A stretch of 64,000 nt of DNA, taken from the NCBI GenBank assembly GCA_963798325.1, contig CAWCSS010000009.1, forward strand, positions 620,001 to 684,000, in the 5' to 3' direction. A program made the position numbers and the translations under genes. Of the stretch, positions 1 through 7,461 are shown piece by piece. The number at the start of each line of letters is the position of its first letter. The stretch's first letter is position 1. Below the pieces are notes generated by a model. The model did not search any database. It had not been told where the DNA came from and saw only the letters and a program-made list of their open reading frames with translations. Source of the DNA: Solirubrobacter sp963798325. Its GTDB lineage: Bacteria > Actinomycetota > Thermoleophilia > Solirubrobacterales > Solirubrobacteraceae.

Positions 1-1
1 G

Positions 2-2125
2 GTGGCGCGCGGGTCGTTGATCCTGACGACGAGGCCCGCCGCGCGGCCGGAGGTGCGGCGGGTGCTGGCCGCGCTTCGCGCCTCGCGCGTGGAGCCGGGA
101 CCGCTCAGCGCCGGCGCGGTCGCCTCGCTCGCGGCGCGGGCGGGCCGTGAGCCGGGCGATCTGCACGCGGTCACCGGCGGCAACCCGTTCTTCGTCGCCG
201 AGGCGCTCGCGGGGCGCGAGGCGATCGCGCTGCGGCTCGGCGCGTTGAGCGATCCGGCCCGGACGGTCGTCGAACTGGCGTCGGTCGTCCCGGGCACGGT
301 CGAGCTGTGGCTGATCGACGAGGGCGCCGGGGCGATCGACGAATGCGTCGCCGCCGGTCTCGTGCAGGTGCGCGGTGACGCGTTGGCGTTCCGGCACGAC
401 CTCGCCCGCCGCGCCGTCCAGGACAGCATCTCCCCTGCGCGCCGGCGCGAGCTCGACCGGCGCGTGCTGACGACCTTGGAGCGCTTCGGGAGTGACGATC
501 CGGCACGGCTGGCGCATCACGCGCGGCGCGCGGGCGACTGGGAAGCGATCCGCCGGCTCGCGCCGCCGGCGGCCCGGTCGGCGGCCGCGGCGGGCGGTCA
601 CCGGCAGGCGCTCGAGCACTGGGAGGCGGCGTTGGCGGTCGGCGCCGACGCGCTCGAGGGCGTGTCGACCGAGGCATATTTCTGCGGGCACATGGAGCGC
701 GCGATCGAGGCGCGCCGAGCGCTCGTGGACCAGGACGCGCCACCGCTGAAGCACGGCGAACACCTGCGCTGGCTCTCGCGCCTGCTCTGGTGGTCGGGCC
801 GAGGCGAGGAGGCGGTCGAGGTCGGCGACCGGGCGATCGCGGCGCTCGAGGCGTTCCCGGGCAGCCGCGAGCTCGCCATGGCGCTCAGCGCCCGCTCGCA
901 ACTGGCGATGCTCGCCCAGCACAACGCCGAGGCGATCAGTCTCGGCTCGCGCGCCGCGGCGCTCGCGGATTCCCTCGGCGACGAGGAGACCGCCATCCAC
1001 GCGCTGACCAACGTCGCCACCGCCGAGCTCAACCTCGGCGACGTCGAGGGCGGCCGCCTGCGCCTCGACGAGGCCCACGCCCGCGCCGCCGCCGCCGGCT
1101 TCCCCGACCACGCCGCCCGCGCCCTCGTGAACCTGACCACCGGGACCATGAGCGCCAACCGCGCCGACCCACGCGTCGCGGGCGACCTCGAACGCGCCCT
1201 CGCCTACTCGCGCGAGCACCAACTCGACGGCTACACCCAGTACATGCTCGGCGTGCGCGGCTTCACCCGCCTTCTCGGCGGCGCCTGGGGCCCGGCCGAG
1301 GAAGACGCCCGCGCCGCCCTCGCGCTCGGCGACCAGCCCGGCGTGAGCCTCTGCCCGGCGAAGATCGTGCTCGGCCGCCTCCAATCGCGCCGCGGCGACG
1401 CGGAGGCGGGCGCAACCCTCGACGTCGCCTGGAAGCTCGCGGTCAAGACGGGAGAGATCCAGCGCCTCGCCCCCGCCGCCGCCGCCCGCGCGGAGCACGC
1501 GTGGCTGGGGGACGAGTTGCGGGCGGACGACGCCACCCCCGCGGACGCCGCCACCGCGCCTCTCTCCGTGGACATGTCACCGGTCGCGGCCCTGTGGGCC
1601 AGCTACGCGCTCGCCGACGAGCGCGGCGACGCGTGGGGACGGGCGGAGCTCGCGTTCTGGCTTCGCCGTGCGGGCGCCGACGTCGCGGCGCACGCCGACG
1701 ATCCCGTGCCGTTCGCGCTGGCCGCGAGCGGTGACTGGGCCGGCGCGGCGGCGGCGTGGCGCGCGGCCGGGCTCCCCTACGAGGCGGCCGACGCGCTCGC
1801 CCAGACCGACGCGCGGGTCGACGCGCTGGTCGCGTTCGACGAGCTCGGCGCGACCCGCGTCGCGCAGCGGCTGCGCCGGCGACTGCGGGCCGAGGGCGTC
1901 CGGCGCATCCCGCGCGGCCCGCGCCCCGCCTCCCGCGCGGCGCCCGGAGGGCTGACGCCGCGCGAGTGCGAGGTCTACGCGCACCTGATCGAGGGAGCGA
2001 CGAACGCCGAGATCGCCGAGGCGCTCGTGATCTCGCCCAAGACCGTCGACCACCACGTCTCCGCGGTGCTCGGGAAGCTCGGCGCGAGCTCCCGCCGCGA
2101 ACTTAAAGGGGCCAGGCCCTTTTAG
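2..2125 (+). CDS. ATP-dependent LuxR-family transcriptional regulator, 5' truncated by window edge
   Basis: At least 707 residues in one open frame that runs off the left edge, so the N-terminus and P-loop are not seen. The motif GNPFFVAEAL near residue 60 is typical of the AAA/STAND ATPase part of MalT/LAL-type LuxR regulators. A long alpha-helical, TPR-like middle follows, and the last ~60 residues are a LuxR helix-turn-helix (LTPRECEVYAHL, then NAEIAEALVISPKTVDHHV). Family role: a large signal-integrating transcription factor; the ligand is unknown. The C-terminus is odd: the last residues LKGARPF and the TAG stop are encoded by a palindromic repeat (2104-2126), so the native end has been replaced or extended. 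Confidence 0.85.
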   Translation: MARGSLILTTRPAARPEVRRVLAALRASRVEPGPLSAGAVASLAARAGREPGDLHAVTGGNPFFVAEALAGREAIALRLGALSDPARTVVELASVVPGTVELWLIDEGAGAIDECVAAGLVQVRGDALAFRHDLARRAVQDSISPARRRELDRRVLTTLERFGSDDPARLAHHARRAGDWEAIRRLAPPAARSAAAAGGHRQALEHWEAALAVGADALEGVSTEAYFCGHMERAIEARRALVDQDAPPLKHGEHLRWLSRLLWWSGRGEEAVEVGDRAIAALEAFPGSRELAMALSARSQLAMLAQHNAEAISLGSRAAALADSLGDEETAIHALTNVATAELNLGDVEGGRLRLDEAHARAAAAGFPDHAARALVNLTTGTMSANRADPRVAGDLERALAYSREHQLDGYTQYMLGVRGFTRLLGGAWGPAEEDARAALALGDQPGVSLCPAKIVLGRLQSRRGDAEAGATLDVAWKLAVKTGEIQRLAPAAAARAEHAWLGDELRADDATPADAATAPLSVDMSPVAALWASYALADERGDAWGRAELAFWLRRAGADVAAHADDPVPFALAASGDWAGAAAAWRAAGLPYEAADALAQTDARVDALVAFDELGATRVAQRLRRRLRAEGVRRIPRGPRPASRAAPGGLTPRECEVYAHLIEGATNAEIAEALVISPKTVDHHVSAVLGKLGASSRRELKGARPF

Positions 2126-2126
2126 G
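2104..2126. repeat. Palindromic element, copy 1 (imperfect)
   Basis: Core TAAAGGGGCCAGGCCC followed by TTTTAGG: the same palindrome as at 18237 and 24704, with one C lost and one T gained on the right arm. It supplies the last codons and the TAG stop of the LuxR gene. Eight bases separate it from copy 2, and both lie between convergent genes, where they could also act as a bidirectional terminator. Confidence 0.8.
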
Positions 2127-2134
2127 TTGCGTTT

Positions 2135-2161
2135 ACCTAAAGGGGACAGTCCCCTTTAGGT
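2135..2161. repeat. Palindromic element, copy 2 (perfect, GGGGAC variant)
   Basis: A perfect 27-bp palindrome: arm ACCTAAAGGGGAC, central A, then the reverse complement. Only the innermost bases differ from the GGGGCC copies (GAC/GTC instead of GCC/GGC), and the change is compensated on both arms, so pairing is conserved rather than sequence. It ends six bases before the methyltransferase stop codon on the other strand. Confidence 0.85.
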
Positions 2162-2166
2162 GGTGT

Positions 2167-2985
2167 TTAGGTTCGGAGGCCGATGGCGAGCAGGTACTCC
2201 ATCTCGAAGAGGGCCTCGTCGGCGGTGCCGAGGTTCCACTCGTCGCAGAACGCGTCGAGGGCGGCGTCGAACTCCTCGGCGCGGCCCTGGCGCTCGGCGC
2301 CTTGGCGCGGACGCCGATCGTCGGGCCGTAGCGGGCCTTGAAGAACGTCGCCGAAGTCGGTCGGGCGGGAGAAGGCGGTGATCGTGAGCACGTCGCGCTT
2401 CATCGACTGCCACTCGACGCGGTCGCCGAAGAGGCCGCGCACGTGCGCTTCGCTCCCCCACAGCGGCGCGGGCGACGTGCCGGGCGGGGCGCGGGGCGCG
2501 AACGGCGCCATCGTGCGAAACAGCGCGCCGAGCATGCCGTCCGGCGTCCAGGACTGAGCAGCCCGAGCGTCCCGCCCACCTCGCACACGCGCACGAGCTC
2601 AGCCGCCGCGTCGGCATGGTGGGGCGCGAACATCACGCCGATCGAGGACATCACGACGTCGAAGGACTGAGTCGGCGAACGGCAGCGCCTCGGCGTCGGC
2701 CTCGACCCACTCGAGATCGAGCGACGCTGGGCGGCGGCGGCCGGCCTCCAGCAGTTCGGGCGTGAGGTCGGAGGCGGTCACGTGCGCGCCGCGTGCGGCG
2801 GCCGGGATCGCCGCGTTGCCCGTCCCGGCGGCGACGTCGAGCACGCGCGTGCCGGCCTCGATCGCACACGCCTCGACGAGCCGCGGGCCGAGCGGCGTGA
2901 GGAAGGTCTCGACCATCGCCGGGTAGTCGCCCGACGCCCACATCGCGCGGTGTCTCGCCTTCAGTTCAGAGGTGACGGAGTGCAT
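2167..2985 (-). CDS. Class I SAM-dependent methyltransferase (frameshifted)
   Basis: Starts ATG at 2985 (MHSVTSELKARHRAMW). The SAM-binding motif I is VLDVAAGTGNAAIPAA, followed by the acidic ASDLTPELL and later VMSSIGVMFAPHH, as in UbiE/arsM-like class I methyltransferases. The C-terminal part ends EMEYLLAIGLRT. The protein has to be read through three frames, with shifts near 2670 and 2560. It is the last of four minus-strand genes after the MhqD-like esterase, separated by 49 bases with a hairpin. Substrate unknown. Confidence 0.75.
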
Positions 2986-2990
2986 GCCGT

Positions 2991-3011
2991 GACGGTCCCA
3001 GCCGGACCGTC
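2991..3011 (-). terminator. Stem-loop between esterase and methyltransferase genes
   Basis: Perfect 8-bp inverted repeat: GACGGTCC, loop CAGCC, GGACCGTC. It lies after the esterase stop (3035) and six bases before the methyltransferase start. A second small palindrome (GGGAAC-G-GTTCCC, 3023-3035) touches the esterase stop codon. There is no T-tract, so an attenuator or operator is as likely as an intrinsic terminator. Confidence 0.35.
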
Positions 3012-3034
3012 GCGGCACAATCGGGAACGGTTCC

Positions 3035-3688
3035 CTATCTTGGGCGCGTGGCTCCCGAGCGCAGCGTCGCGCCGACCCAGTCGACGCGGCCGCCGGCACG
3101 TGCGCCGGATCGATGTGGTGCGCCGGCGTCGGACTCGTGGTAGGAGACGTCCATCCCGGCGTCGACCAGCAACGCGTTGGCCCGCTGCGCGAAGCCCGAC
3201 TTCCATGATCGGGTCGCGCCGCCCGTGGGCGATGAACACGCGCGTGTCGCGCGGGACGTCGGGCTGCCAGCCGTCGACCGTCGGGATGAAGCCGCTGAAG
3301 GCCATGATCCCCGCCGGCGCCGGGCGGTCGGGCCCGAGCCCGAGCGAGTAGCGACATCACCGAGCCCATCGAGAAGCCGCCGAAGATCGTCTGCGCGGGA
3401 GTCGATGCCCGTCCGCTCCCACACCTCGTCGTGGAAGCTCGCCAGCCGCTGGTAGGCGGCGTGGAACGTGTCGTGGTCGGGGTAGCCGACGCGCGGCACG
3501 ACGTACCAGTGGTAGCCGGGCCCGCCCAGCGAGAGCGGTGCGCGCGGGGTGACCACGTGCAGCCGGCGCTCGGGGTCGAGCACGTCGGCCAGCCCGAGCA
3601 GGTCGTTCTCGTCGGAGCCGCGGCCATGGTGGAGGATCAGCAGGCCTTCGGGGTCACCGGCGGCGGGGCGCTCGCGGAACGTCGTCAT
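3035..3688 (-). CDS. Carboxylesterase/phospholipase family hydrolase, MhqD-like (frameshifted)
   Basis: An alpha/beta hydrolase of the YpfH/MhqD carboxylesterase group. The oxyanion region LLILHHGRGSDENDLLGLAD is followed by the nucleophile elbow GGFSMGSVMS (Ser in GFSMG), then FIAHGRRDPIMEV carrying the catalytic Asp, and HHIDP with the His near the end. ATG at 3688 overlaps the stop of the upstream dioxygenase (ATGA), so translation is coupled. The frame changes about four times between 3400 and 3090. In Bacillus subtilis MhqD is co-induced with MhqO against quinones; that role is inferred here from pairing only. Confidence 0.75.
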   Translation of the reverse strand: MTTFRERPAAGDPEGLLILHHGRGSDENDLLGLADVLDPERRLHVVTPRAPLSLGGPGYHWYVVPRVGYPDHDTFHAAYQRLASFHDEVWERTGIDSRADDLRRLLDGLGDVATRSGSGPTARRRRGSWPSAASSRRSTAGSPTSRATRACSSPTGGATRSWKSGFAQRANALLVDAGMDVSYHESDAGAPHRSGARAGGRVDWVGATLRSGATRPR

Positions 3689-4558
3689 CGGACCAGCTCC
3701 TTCGTACGCGGGTTGACGACCGGGGTGAGCACGCTCTCCAACTGGGGGCGCAGGTGCTCGTGCTGGGACGGCAGGCGCAGCTCCTCGCCGAGGTGCTCGG
3801 GCGCCTCGTCGACGGCGAAGCCCGGCGAGAGCGTCGCGATCTCGAACAGGATCCCGCGCGGCTCGCCGAAGTAGATCGACTGGAAGTAGTCGCGGTCGCG
3901 GACATCGCTGACGTGAGGCTCCGGCCTCGGCCACGGCGCGGCGCCACGCGAGGTGGTCCTCGTCACGCGAGGCCCACGCGATGTGGTGGACGGTGCCCGC
4001 GCCGAGCAGGCCGCGCTCGGCCGGCGGCGCGTCGTAGCCCCAGGCGAAGCCGCCGAGCTCGAAGCCGTCGGCGGTCGCGGTGAAGCCGAGCGTGTCGGTC
4101 AGCAGCGGGTGCGGGCCGGACTGTCCGTAGGCCCGCGCGCCGACGATGCCGGTGATCGCGTACTCCTCCGGGATCTCCGGGTGGATCGCGCGCTTGGGCT
4201 CGGCGCCGGAGACGACGAGCTGCAGCCGCAGGCCGTCCGGGTCGGTGAAGTCGCGCGGGTCGGCCTGCAGGCGCTTGGCCCAGAAGCTCAACGCCTCCTC
4301 GGAGGCGACCCCGAGCGCGATGGTGTGGATCATGCCCGCGCCGGCGCGGCCACGGCGGGCGCCCGCGAACTCGAACCACGTGAGGATCGTGCCGGGCGAG
4401 CCTGCCTCGTCACCGAAGTAGAGGTGGTACGCGTCCGGCGAGTCGAAGTTGACGGTCTTCTTGACCAGGCGCAGACCGAGCGTGTCGGCGTAGAAGTCGA
4501 CGTTGCTCTGTGCGTCCGCGGTGATCATCGTGATGTGGTGAAGGCCCTGAAGTTCCAT
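3685..4558 (-). CDS. Ring-cleaving dioxygenase of the VOC/glyoxalase fold, MhqO-like (frameshifted)
   Basis: Two VOC modules. The first opens MELQGLHHITMITADAQ with a metal-ligand His and runs through HTIALGV; the second has VHHIAWA and ends with PRGILFEIATLSPGFAVDE, which carries the conserved Glu ligand. Length ~290 aa matches the MhqO/LinE-like dioxygenases. A net +1 shift near 3925 splits it. Start ATG at 4558 sits 21 bases downstream of an 18-bp inverted repeat. Family role: Fe-dependent cleavage of hydroquinones or catechols; the substrate here is inferred. Confidence 0.8.
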
Positions 4559-4579
4559 GTGTCCGTCCCTCGAGTCAAG

Positions 4580-4597
4580 TAGTTGCATACACAACTA
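4580..4597 (-). promoter_or_regulatory. MarR-type inverted-repeat operator
   Basis: TAGTTGCATACACAACTA: 6-bp arms TAGTTG/CAACTA around a 6-bp AT-richer centre, the size and shape of a MarR-family site. It lies directly upstream of the dioxygenase start, and its outer arm contains the TAG stop of the PhzF-like gene. No MarR gene is seen in the window, so the regulator must be elsewhere. Confidence 0.55.
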
Positions 4598-5399
4598 TAG
4601 CGCGACTTCCCCGGAAACACAGGTCACCGTCCCCCCGCCCACCCAGACGGTGCCGTCGTCGTCCTGGGAGACGTGGATCCGCCCCGCGCGACCCAGCGCG
4701 GTGCCCTGGTGGGCGACGTAGGGCGCGGTCGCGCGGCCCGTCTCGAGCAGCCAGCCGGCGACCGACGCGTTCAGCGAGCCGGTCACCGGGTCCTCGGTCG
4801 TCGCCCCGTTGTGCGGGTACAGCGCGCGCAGCTCCCACCCCGTCGCCGACCGCCCGACCACGCCGAGATCGAAGTCGACGAAGCCCGGCTTGAGCGCGAG
4901 CACCGCGTCGGCGTCCCGCAGCAGCACCGCCATCCAGCCCGGCCCGTTGTCCGCCCAGGTCGCGTCGAGGATCTCCTCGCGGGTCGATGTTCAGCACGTC
5001 GGCGGCGTGCTGGATGTCCGGCTCGTCGACCGGGCCGGACCGGATCAGCGGCGGCGCCGCGAACGCCAGGTGCTCGCCGCGGCGGATCGGCACGATGCCC
5101 GCCCCGCACTCCTGGAGGATCAGGTCCTTGGCCTCACCGCCGGCCTCCAGCCACGCGTGGCAGCTGCCGAGCGTCGGGTGCCCGGCGAACGGCAGCTCGC
5201 GCTCGGGGGTGAAGATGCGGACGTGGTAGTCGGCCGTCTCGGACGGGAGGAGGAACGTCGTCTCGGACAGGTTCGTCCAGTTGGCGAAGCGCTGCATCCG
5301 CTCCGTCGAGAGCCCTTCGGCGTCGAGCACCACCGCGACCGGGTTGCCGCGGTAGGGCTCACTGGTGAAGACATCGACCTGCTTGAAGGCACGCGGCAT
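4595..5399 (-). CDS. PhzF-family epimerase/isomerase-like protein (frameshifted)
   Basis: Start ATG 5399: MPRAFKQVDVFTSEPYRGNP, the classic PhzF N-terminus (VDVF...GNPVAVVLDAEGL). Further hallmarks: NLSETTFLL with the catalytic Glu, FTPERELPFAGHPTLGSCHAW, and in the second half EDPVTGSLNASVAGWL. About 267 aa, usual for the family. A +1 shift near 4985 separates the two halves. Family members isomerise small hydroxylated acids; the substrate is not predictable. It precedes the MhqO/MhqD pair on the same strand. Confidence 0.85.
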
Positions 5400-5438
5400 G
5401 CACCGCAGTTTGCCGGTCGCGATAGCGTGCAGGACGCG

Positions 5439-5742
5439 ATGGAGGTGCGCACGGTCCACGACGGCGACGCCGACGACGGTCATCGTCGCCGGCGAGATCG
5501 ACCTGGCGACGTCGACGCGCGTGAACCGTGAGCTCGACGACGCGATCGATCGCGGGCCCGCGCGGCTGCGGCTGGACCTCGCGGACGTCTCGTTCATGGA
5601 CACGTCGGGCGTGGCCGTGCTGCTCAAGGCCCGCCGCCGGGCGCTGGAGAACGACTGCCGCTTCTCGGTGAGCTCGAGCTCACCGACGATCACGCGGCTG
5701 CTCGAGGTCACCGGGTTGACCGAGCTGCTCAGGGACTCGTAG
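5439..5742 (+). CDS. STAS-domain anti-sigma factor antagonist
   Basis: About 100 aa with the STAS pattern VIVAGEIDLATSTRV, then LDLADVSFMDTSGVAVLLKA: the Ser of DTSG is the usual phosphorylated residue of SpoIIAA/RsbV proteins. The ending GLTELLRDS is typical. The first ~12 codons from ATG 5439 (MEVRTVHDGDA) are in a different frame from the rest, so one base is in excess near 5475. Divergent from the PhzF-like gene (40 bp gap). Partner anti-sigma kinase not in the window. Confidence 0.65.
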
Positions 5743-5837
5743 TGCTCAGCGTCGCGCTGTAGGTGCCGGTTCGCAGCGCGTCGGTGACCGTCGATGAACG
5801 TCGTGATCGTCGAGCCGACGACGACCACGATCGCCCG

Positions 5838-6206
5838 CTACGGGGCGCCGAGGCGTTTCAGTGCCGCGGTGGGCGAGTCCGCGATCCGCGTGAACTCATG
5901 GAGGCCGGTGAGTTCAAGCAGCCGGTCCAGCGCTCCCCCTGGCGTCACCGCCAGCGCTGCCCTGCCGCCAGCGATCTCGACCTCCCGCACCGCGCCGATC
6001 AGCGCGCGCAGGCCGGTCGAGTCGCAGAACTCCAGCTCCGTCAGGTCGATCATCAGGCGCGGGCGGCGCCGGTCGTTCGTCGCCGCCTGGATCGCTCGGC
6101 ACAGCCGTGCCGCGGTCGATAGATCCAACTCGCCGACGACGCGGACGATCGGCACCGGCCCCGGCACGATCTCGATCGTGAGGACCTGGGTGGGTGTAGG
6201 GGCCAT
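5838..6206 (-). CDS. STAS-domain anti-sigma factor antagonist
   Basis: 122 aa, ATG at 6206, with GAGGAGGGG upstream as ribosome binding site. IVRVVGELDLSTAARL and LIDLTELEFCDSTGLRALIG form the STAS fold with Ser in DSTG; the ending LLELTGLHEFTRIADSPTAAL is typical of RsbV/SpoIIAA antagonists. It begins 21 bases after the cobT stop on the same strand, so it is likely on the cobT transcript although no functional link is known. Confidence 0.85.
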   Translation of the reverse strand: MAPTPTQVLTIEIVPGPVPIVRVVGELDLSTAARLCRAIQAATNDRRRPRLMIDLTELEFCDSTGLRALIGAVREVEIAGGRAALAVTPGGALDRLLELTGLHEFTRIADSPTAALKRLGAP

Positions 6207-6226
6207 GACCGGTGAGTACCCCTCCT

Positions 6227-7246
6227 CTAGCCGGTCGAGACCCCCGCTTCGGCGAACGTGTGCATGCCGTCGTGGGCGGCGGCGGCGAGTTGCAGGATGG
6301 CCAGCGCGGCGACCGCCCCGCTGGCCTCGCCGAGGCGCATGTCGAGGTCGAGGATCGGGCGCAGGCCGAGGATGCCGAGCAGCCGCGGGTGGGCGGGCTC
6401 GGGCGAGCGGTGCCCGGCGACCAGGCGCTGGTCGAGCTCGGGCGCGATCGCGACGGCCATCCCCGCCGCGGCGGTCGCGATCACGCCGTCGCAGACGTAG
6501 CCGAGCCCGTGCTCCCCCGCTCCGAGCGCGAGGCCGGTGAGCACGGCGATCTCGCCGCCGCCGAGGCTCGCGAGGGCCTCCAGCGGGTCCTCGGTGTGGG
6601 TGCGGGCGAGCGCCTTCGCGACGACCTCGGCCTTGTGCTTGACGCCTTCGGCGGTGAGGCCGGTGCCGGGGCCGGCGATGTCCTTCGGGTCGCTCTTGGT
6701 CAGCCAGCACGCGAGCGCGGTGGCGGGCGTGGTGTTGCCGATGCCCATCTCGCCGCCGACCAGGAGGTTGATGCCGTCCGTCCTGGCCGTCGCCGCGAGC
6801 TTGCGGCCGACCTTGATGGCGTGCTTGACGTCCTCGATCGAGAGCGCGGGCTCGTTCGCGAGGTTCTTGCTCGGCTTGAGGCCGGTGTGGACGACGGTCA
6901 GGTGGTCGGTCGGCGCGTTCACGCCGGCGTCGACGCAGATGAGCTCGGCCCCGACGGCCTTCGCGAGGTTGGACACGGCGCCGCCGCCGGAGAGGAACGT
7001 CGCGAGCATCTGCGCGGTGACCTCGGGCGGGAAGGCGCTCACGCCCTCCTGCGCCACCCCGTGATCGGCCGCGGCGACGACCACGCGCGCCCTGACCTGC
7101 GGGCGAGGGTCCCCGGTCACGCCCGCGAGCCAGATCGCGAGCTCCTCCAGCCGGCCCAGGCTCCCGGGCGGCTTGACCAGCTGTCCCTGCCGCGCAGTCG
7201 CGGCGTCCATCGCTGCTTGATCCAACGGCTTGATCTCGACGTTCAC
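6227..7246 (-). CDS. cobT: Nicotinate-nucleotide--dimethylbenzimidazole phosphoribosyltransferase
   Basis: 339 aa from GTG 7246 (VNVEIKPLDQAAMDAATARQ). Motifs: LVKPPGSLGRLEELAIWLAG, VVAAADHGVAQEGVSAFP, GEMGIGNTTPATAL and LGGGEIAVLTGLALGAGEHG, all signatures of CobT. It makes alpha-ribazole phosphate, the lower-ligand precursor for cobalamin. Divergent from the B12 riboswitch and main cob operon, with only ~45 bp between its start and the aptamer. A longer open frame exists upstream, but it would run through the riboswitch; the GTG start gives the normal family length. Confidence 0.95.
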   Translation of the reverse strand: MNVEIKPLDQAAMDAATARQGQLVKPPGSLGRLEELAIWLAGVTGDPRPQVRARVVVAAADHGVAQEGVSAFPPEVTAQMLATFLSGGGAVSNLAKAVGAELICVDAGVNAPTDHLTVVHTGLKPSKNLANEPALSIEDVKHAIKVGRKLAATARTDGINLLVGGEMGIGNTTPATALACWLTKSDPKDIAGPGTGLTAEGVKHKAEVVAKALARTHTEDPLEALASLGGGEIAVLTGLALGAGEHGLGYVCDGVIATAAAGMAVAIAPELDQRLVAGHRSPEPAHPRLLGILGLRPILDLDMRLGEASGAVAALAILQLAAAAHDGMHTFAEAGVSTG

Positions 7247-7290
7247 GGGCGGCAGGCTACTCGCGGCCGATATGCTCCGGCGCGTCAAGC

Positions 7291-7384
7291 CGCGAAGGTG
7301 CGGGGAAGCCGGTGAAAGACCGGCGCGGTCGCGCCACTGTGACCGGGAGAGCCGTCCCGGGAGCCAGGACACCACCCCTTCGCG
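7291..7384 (+). promoter_or_regulatory. Cobalamin (AdoCbl) riboswitch, upstream of the main cob operon
   Basis: Conserved core GGGGAAGCCGGTGAAA, then GCGCCACTGTGACCGGGAGA (the B12 box region) and GGGAGCCAGGACACC. The closing stem P1 is complementary: CGCGAAGGTG at 7291 with CACCCCTTCGCG ending at 7384. A possible -10 (TATGCT, 7271) precedes it. It is followed by an AGGAGG at 7415 and a short leader ORF, suggesting translational control of the phosphatase-cbiB gene. Confidence 0.95.
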
Positions 7385-7425
7385 GGCCCCCACCGACGGG
7401 ACGCGTCATCCCAGAGGAGGTCACG

Positions 7426-7461
7426 TTGTTCGATCCCCAGATGCGCGCCGTCGCCGCTTGA
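7426..7461 (+). CDS. Short leader ORF overlapping the phosphatase start
   Basis: TTG at 7426 follows AGAGGAGG by 6 bases and opens an 11-codon frame (MFDPQMRAVAA) whose TGA overlaps the next ATG as TGATG. The best ribosome binding site of the riboswitch leader therefore belongs to this mini-ORF rather than to the enzyme gene, which would be read by coupled reinitiation. Too short for homology; it could also be a chance frame. Confidence 0.4.
   Translation: MFDPQMRAVAA

Noticed and set aside
2104..2161. Interpretation of the two palindromes only as an ordinary rho-independent terminator
   Set aside because: The same palindrome occurs inside the cob operon at 18237 and 24704 where termination would be harmful, and T-tracts are short; a repeat family explains all copies better.
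5763..6122. Plus-strand frames in the interval between the two STAS genes
   Set aside because: They mostly run antisense to the STAS gene at 5838-6206; no motif or ribosome binding site supports them.
7230..7460. N-terminal extension of the phosphatase-CbiB frame through the riboswitch
   Set aside because: The open frame simply passes through the aptamer; the enzyme begins at MRRLLLVRHG (7461).
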